DNA from: Sulfurimonas sp.
Lineage (GTDB): Bacteria; Campylobacterota; Campylobacteria; Campylobacterales; Sulfurimonadaceae
Length of the DNA stretch: 13,998 nucleotides
Assembly: GCA_027063215.1 (NCBI GenBank)
Contig: JAMOSE010000070.1
Location: 1 to 13,998, forward strand
Direction of reading: 5' to 3'
Below the pieces are notes generated by a model. The model was not told the origin of the DNA, searched no databases, and saw only the letters and a list, made by a program, of their open reading frames with translations. Shown here piece by piece: positions 12,649-13,998 of this stretch (position 1 is the stretch's first letter; each line of letters starts with the position of its first letter). Made by a program: the position numbers and the translations under genes.

Positions 12649-13998
12649 ATGTTTGGTACATTAACAGATTCATTTACAAATGCGATAAAAAAGATTCGTT
12701 TTCATGACGATGAAAAGGCACTCACAAAAGCATTAAATGAGTTAAAAAAGAACTTGCTTAAAGCAGATGTAAATCATAAGGTTGTTAAAGAACTTATTAA
12801 AGCAGTTGAGCTTGAGACGAAGAAAAACGGAATAGGAAAAGATCAATTCCTTGATGCTCTTCGTAAAGCTTTACATGACCTTTTAGATGTTGGTGGGAAT
12901 AAAGGTTTCGTTTTTGCTCCCAATCCTCCGACTGTAATATTAATGACAGGACTTCAAGGTTCAGGGAAGACAACAACTACAGGAAAACTTGCAACATACC
13001 TTAAAAACAAAGGGAAGAAAGTCCTTATCGTTGCAGCCGATCTTCAGCGTCTTGCTGCAGTTGAACAGCTTCGCCAAATTACACAACAGATCGAAGTAGA
13101 ACTTTATGAAGATGAAGCAACAAAAAATCCGGTTGCAGTCGTAAAAGCAGCATTAGAGTATGCAAACTCAAAAATTTTTGATGTAGTTTTAATAGATACA
13201 GCGGGACGTTTGGCTATTGATGATGAATTGATGCAGGAACTTCATGATGTTAAAGAAGTTTCTAACCCTGATGAAATTTTTTATGTTGCAGACTCTTTAA
13301 CAGGGCAAGATGCTGTAAGAACTGCAACAACTTTTAAAGAGAAGATCGGAATTGATGGTGTAATCCTTTCAAAATATGATGGTGATTCTAAAGGTGGTGT
13401 TGCACTTGGACTTTCATCTCAGGTAAAAGTACCGCTTCGTTTTATCGGTATGGGTGAAAAGATGGAAGACTTAGAAGTCTTCTTGCCTGATCGTATTGTC
13501 AATCGTTTGATGGGCTTTGGAGATATAGAAGGTCTTGCTGAAAAAACTGCAAATGTTATTGATGAAAAACAAGCGAAAAAGCTAACTAAAAAGATCCAAA
13601 AAGGAAAATTTAACTTTAATGACTTTTTAGAACAGATGGAACAGATGAAAAAGATGGGTTCTATGAGCTCTATCATGGGTATGATCCCTGGTATGGGAAA
13701 TATGGCAAAAGCTGTCAAAGATTTTGATCTTGAAAACTCTTCTGAATTGCGAAATATAAAAGCAATGGTTGCATCAATGACACCAAAAGAGAGAGAAAAT
13801 CCAGATCTTCTAAACAATTCACGTAAGCAAAGAATTGCCAAAGGGTGTGGTCTGGAAGTTGTAGAGATCAACAGAATGATTAAGCAGTTTAAAAATGCTG
13901 GGAAAATGGCAAAAAAATTCTCTGGCAAAAACGGAATGAAGCAGCTACAAGCTATGATGGGTCAAGCTGGTGGTCCTGGTGGAATGGGTGGATTACCT
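12649..13998 (+). CDS. ffh: Signal recognition particle protein Ffh (SRP54), 3' end outside window
   Basis: Ffh binds 4.5S RNA and signal sequences of nascent membrane and secreted proteins, and docks with FtsY. The N domain spans about residues 1-90. The GTPase domain shows the P-loop GLQGSGKTTT (101-110), ADLQRLAAVEQL in place of the common DVYRPAAIEQL, DTAGRL (183-188), and SKYDGDSKGG (241-250), where most bacteria have TKLDGDARGG. The methionine-rich M domain follows, with SRKQRIAKGCG (391-401) as the 4.5S RNA-binding helix and a Gly/Met-rich end. The frame is open from the ATG (AGGAG upstream) to the last base, giving 450 residues; family proteins are near 450, so only a few codons are probably missing. 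In Campylobacter rpsP follows ffh. Confidence 0.96.
   Translation, partial: MFGTLTDSFTNAIKKIRFHDDEKALTKALNELKKNLLKADVNHKVVKELIKAVELETKKNGIGKDQFLDALRKALHDLLDVGGNKGFVFAPNPPTVILMTGLQGSGKTTTTGKLATYLKNKGKKVLIVAADLQRLAAVEQLRQITQQIEVELYEDEATKNPVAVVKAALEYANSKIFDVVLIDTAGRLAIDDELMQELHDVKEVSNPDEIFYVADSLTGQDAVRTATTFKEKIGIDGVILSKYDGDSKGGVALGLSSQVKVPLRFIGMGEKMEDLEVFLPDRIVNRLMGFGDIEGLAEKTANVIDEKQAKKLTKKIQKGKFNFNDFLEQMEQMKKMGSMSSIMGMIPGMGNMAKAVKDFDLENSSELRNIKAMVASMTPKERENPDLLNNSRKQRIAKGCGLEVVEINRMIKQFKNAGKMAKKFSGKNGMKQLQAMMGQAGGPGGMGGLP

Noticed and set aside
13419..13928. 169-codon open frame on the minus strand opposite ffh
   Set aside because: It mirrors the M domain of ffh, is rich in Phe/Ile/Ser as expected from antisense of Lys/Met-rich codons, and has no upstream signals.

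Overview
The window looks like chromosomal core DNA from a low-GC member of the Campylobacterota (formerly Epsilonproteobacteria), most plausibly a Sulfurimonas-like free-living species. The reasons are the protein families (a CsrA with an extended C-terminal tail, an HP0958/FlgZ-type coiled-coil zinc ribbon, and Ffh with the DLQRLAAVEQL and SKYDGDSKGG variants), the gene order helicase-truB-csrA-ispE-smpB and flgZ-waaA-rluA-type-ffh that I recall from Campylobacter, dense gene packing, and promoters with a clear -10 box but usually no clear -35. I see no rRNA, tRNA, CRISPR array, insertion sequence or integrase. No gap between genes exceeds about 130 bases.

Region 1 (1-2316). The 5' end of an unrecognised leftward gene lies at 1-66. 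A rightward overlapping cluster follows: an internally shortened low-molecular-weight phosphotyrosine phosphatase, a cysteine synthase (cysK), a compact fold-type-IV aminotransferase/aminodeoxychorismate lyase-like protein starting at GTG inside the end of cysK, and a TTG-started 155-residue protein that I think may be a divergent SspB-like adaptor. The cluster ends at a symmetric hairpin shared with the convergent LysR gene.

Region 2 (2324-3354). A leftward LysR-type regulator and its divergent intergenic region, which holds a near-consensus sigma70 promoter with a perfect 14-bp palindrome in its spacer, the promoter of the rightward operon, and a second short palindrome directly against the helicase start codon.

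Region 3 (3355-9885). One tightly coupled eight-gene run: UvrD/Rep-type helicase, truB, csrA, ispE, smpB, a secreted M23 peptidase, a membrane-anchored TPR protein and a NIF3/DUF34 protein. Junctions range from an 8-base overlap to a 4-base gap, so the genes are probably co-transcribed and translationally coupled. The mix covers DNA repair, RNA modification, mRNA regulation, isoprenoid synthesis, ribosome rescue and cell-wall remodelling.

Region 4 (9934-13998). After a short promoter gap come flgZ-like, waaA (Kdo transferase) and an RluA-family pseudouridine synthase. After a second promoter-bearing gap comes ffh, the SRP GTPase, which runs off the window just short of its expected end.

There is no obvious new multi-gene system such as a defence island. 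The points most worth a second look are the phosphatase that keeps both catalytic loops but lacks its middle, the possible SspB-like protein in the same window as smpB, and the palindromic control regions flanking the LysR gene and the helicase start.
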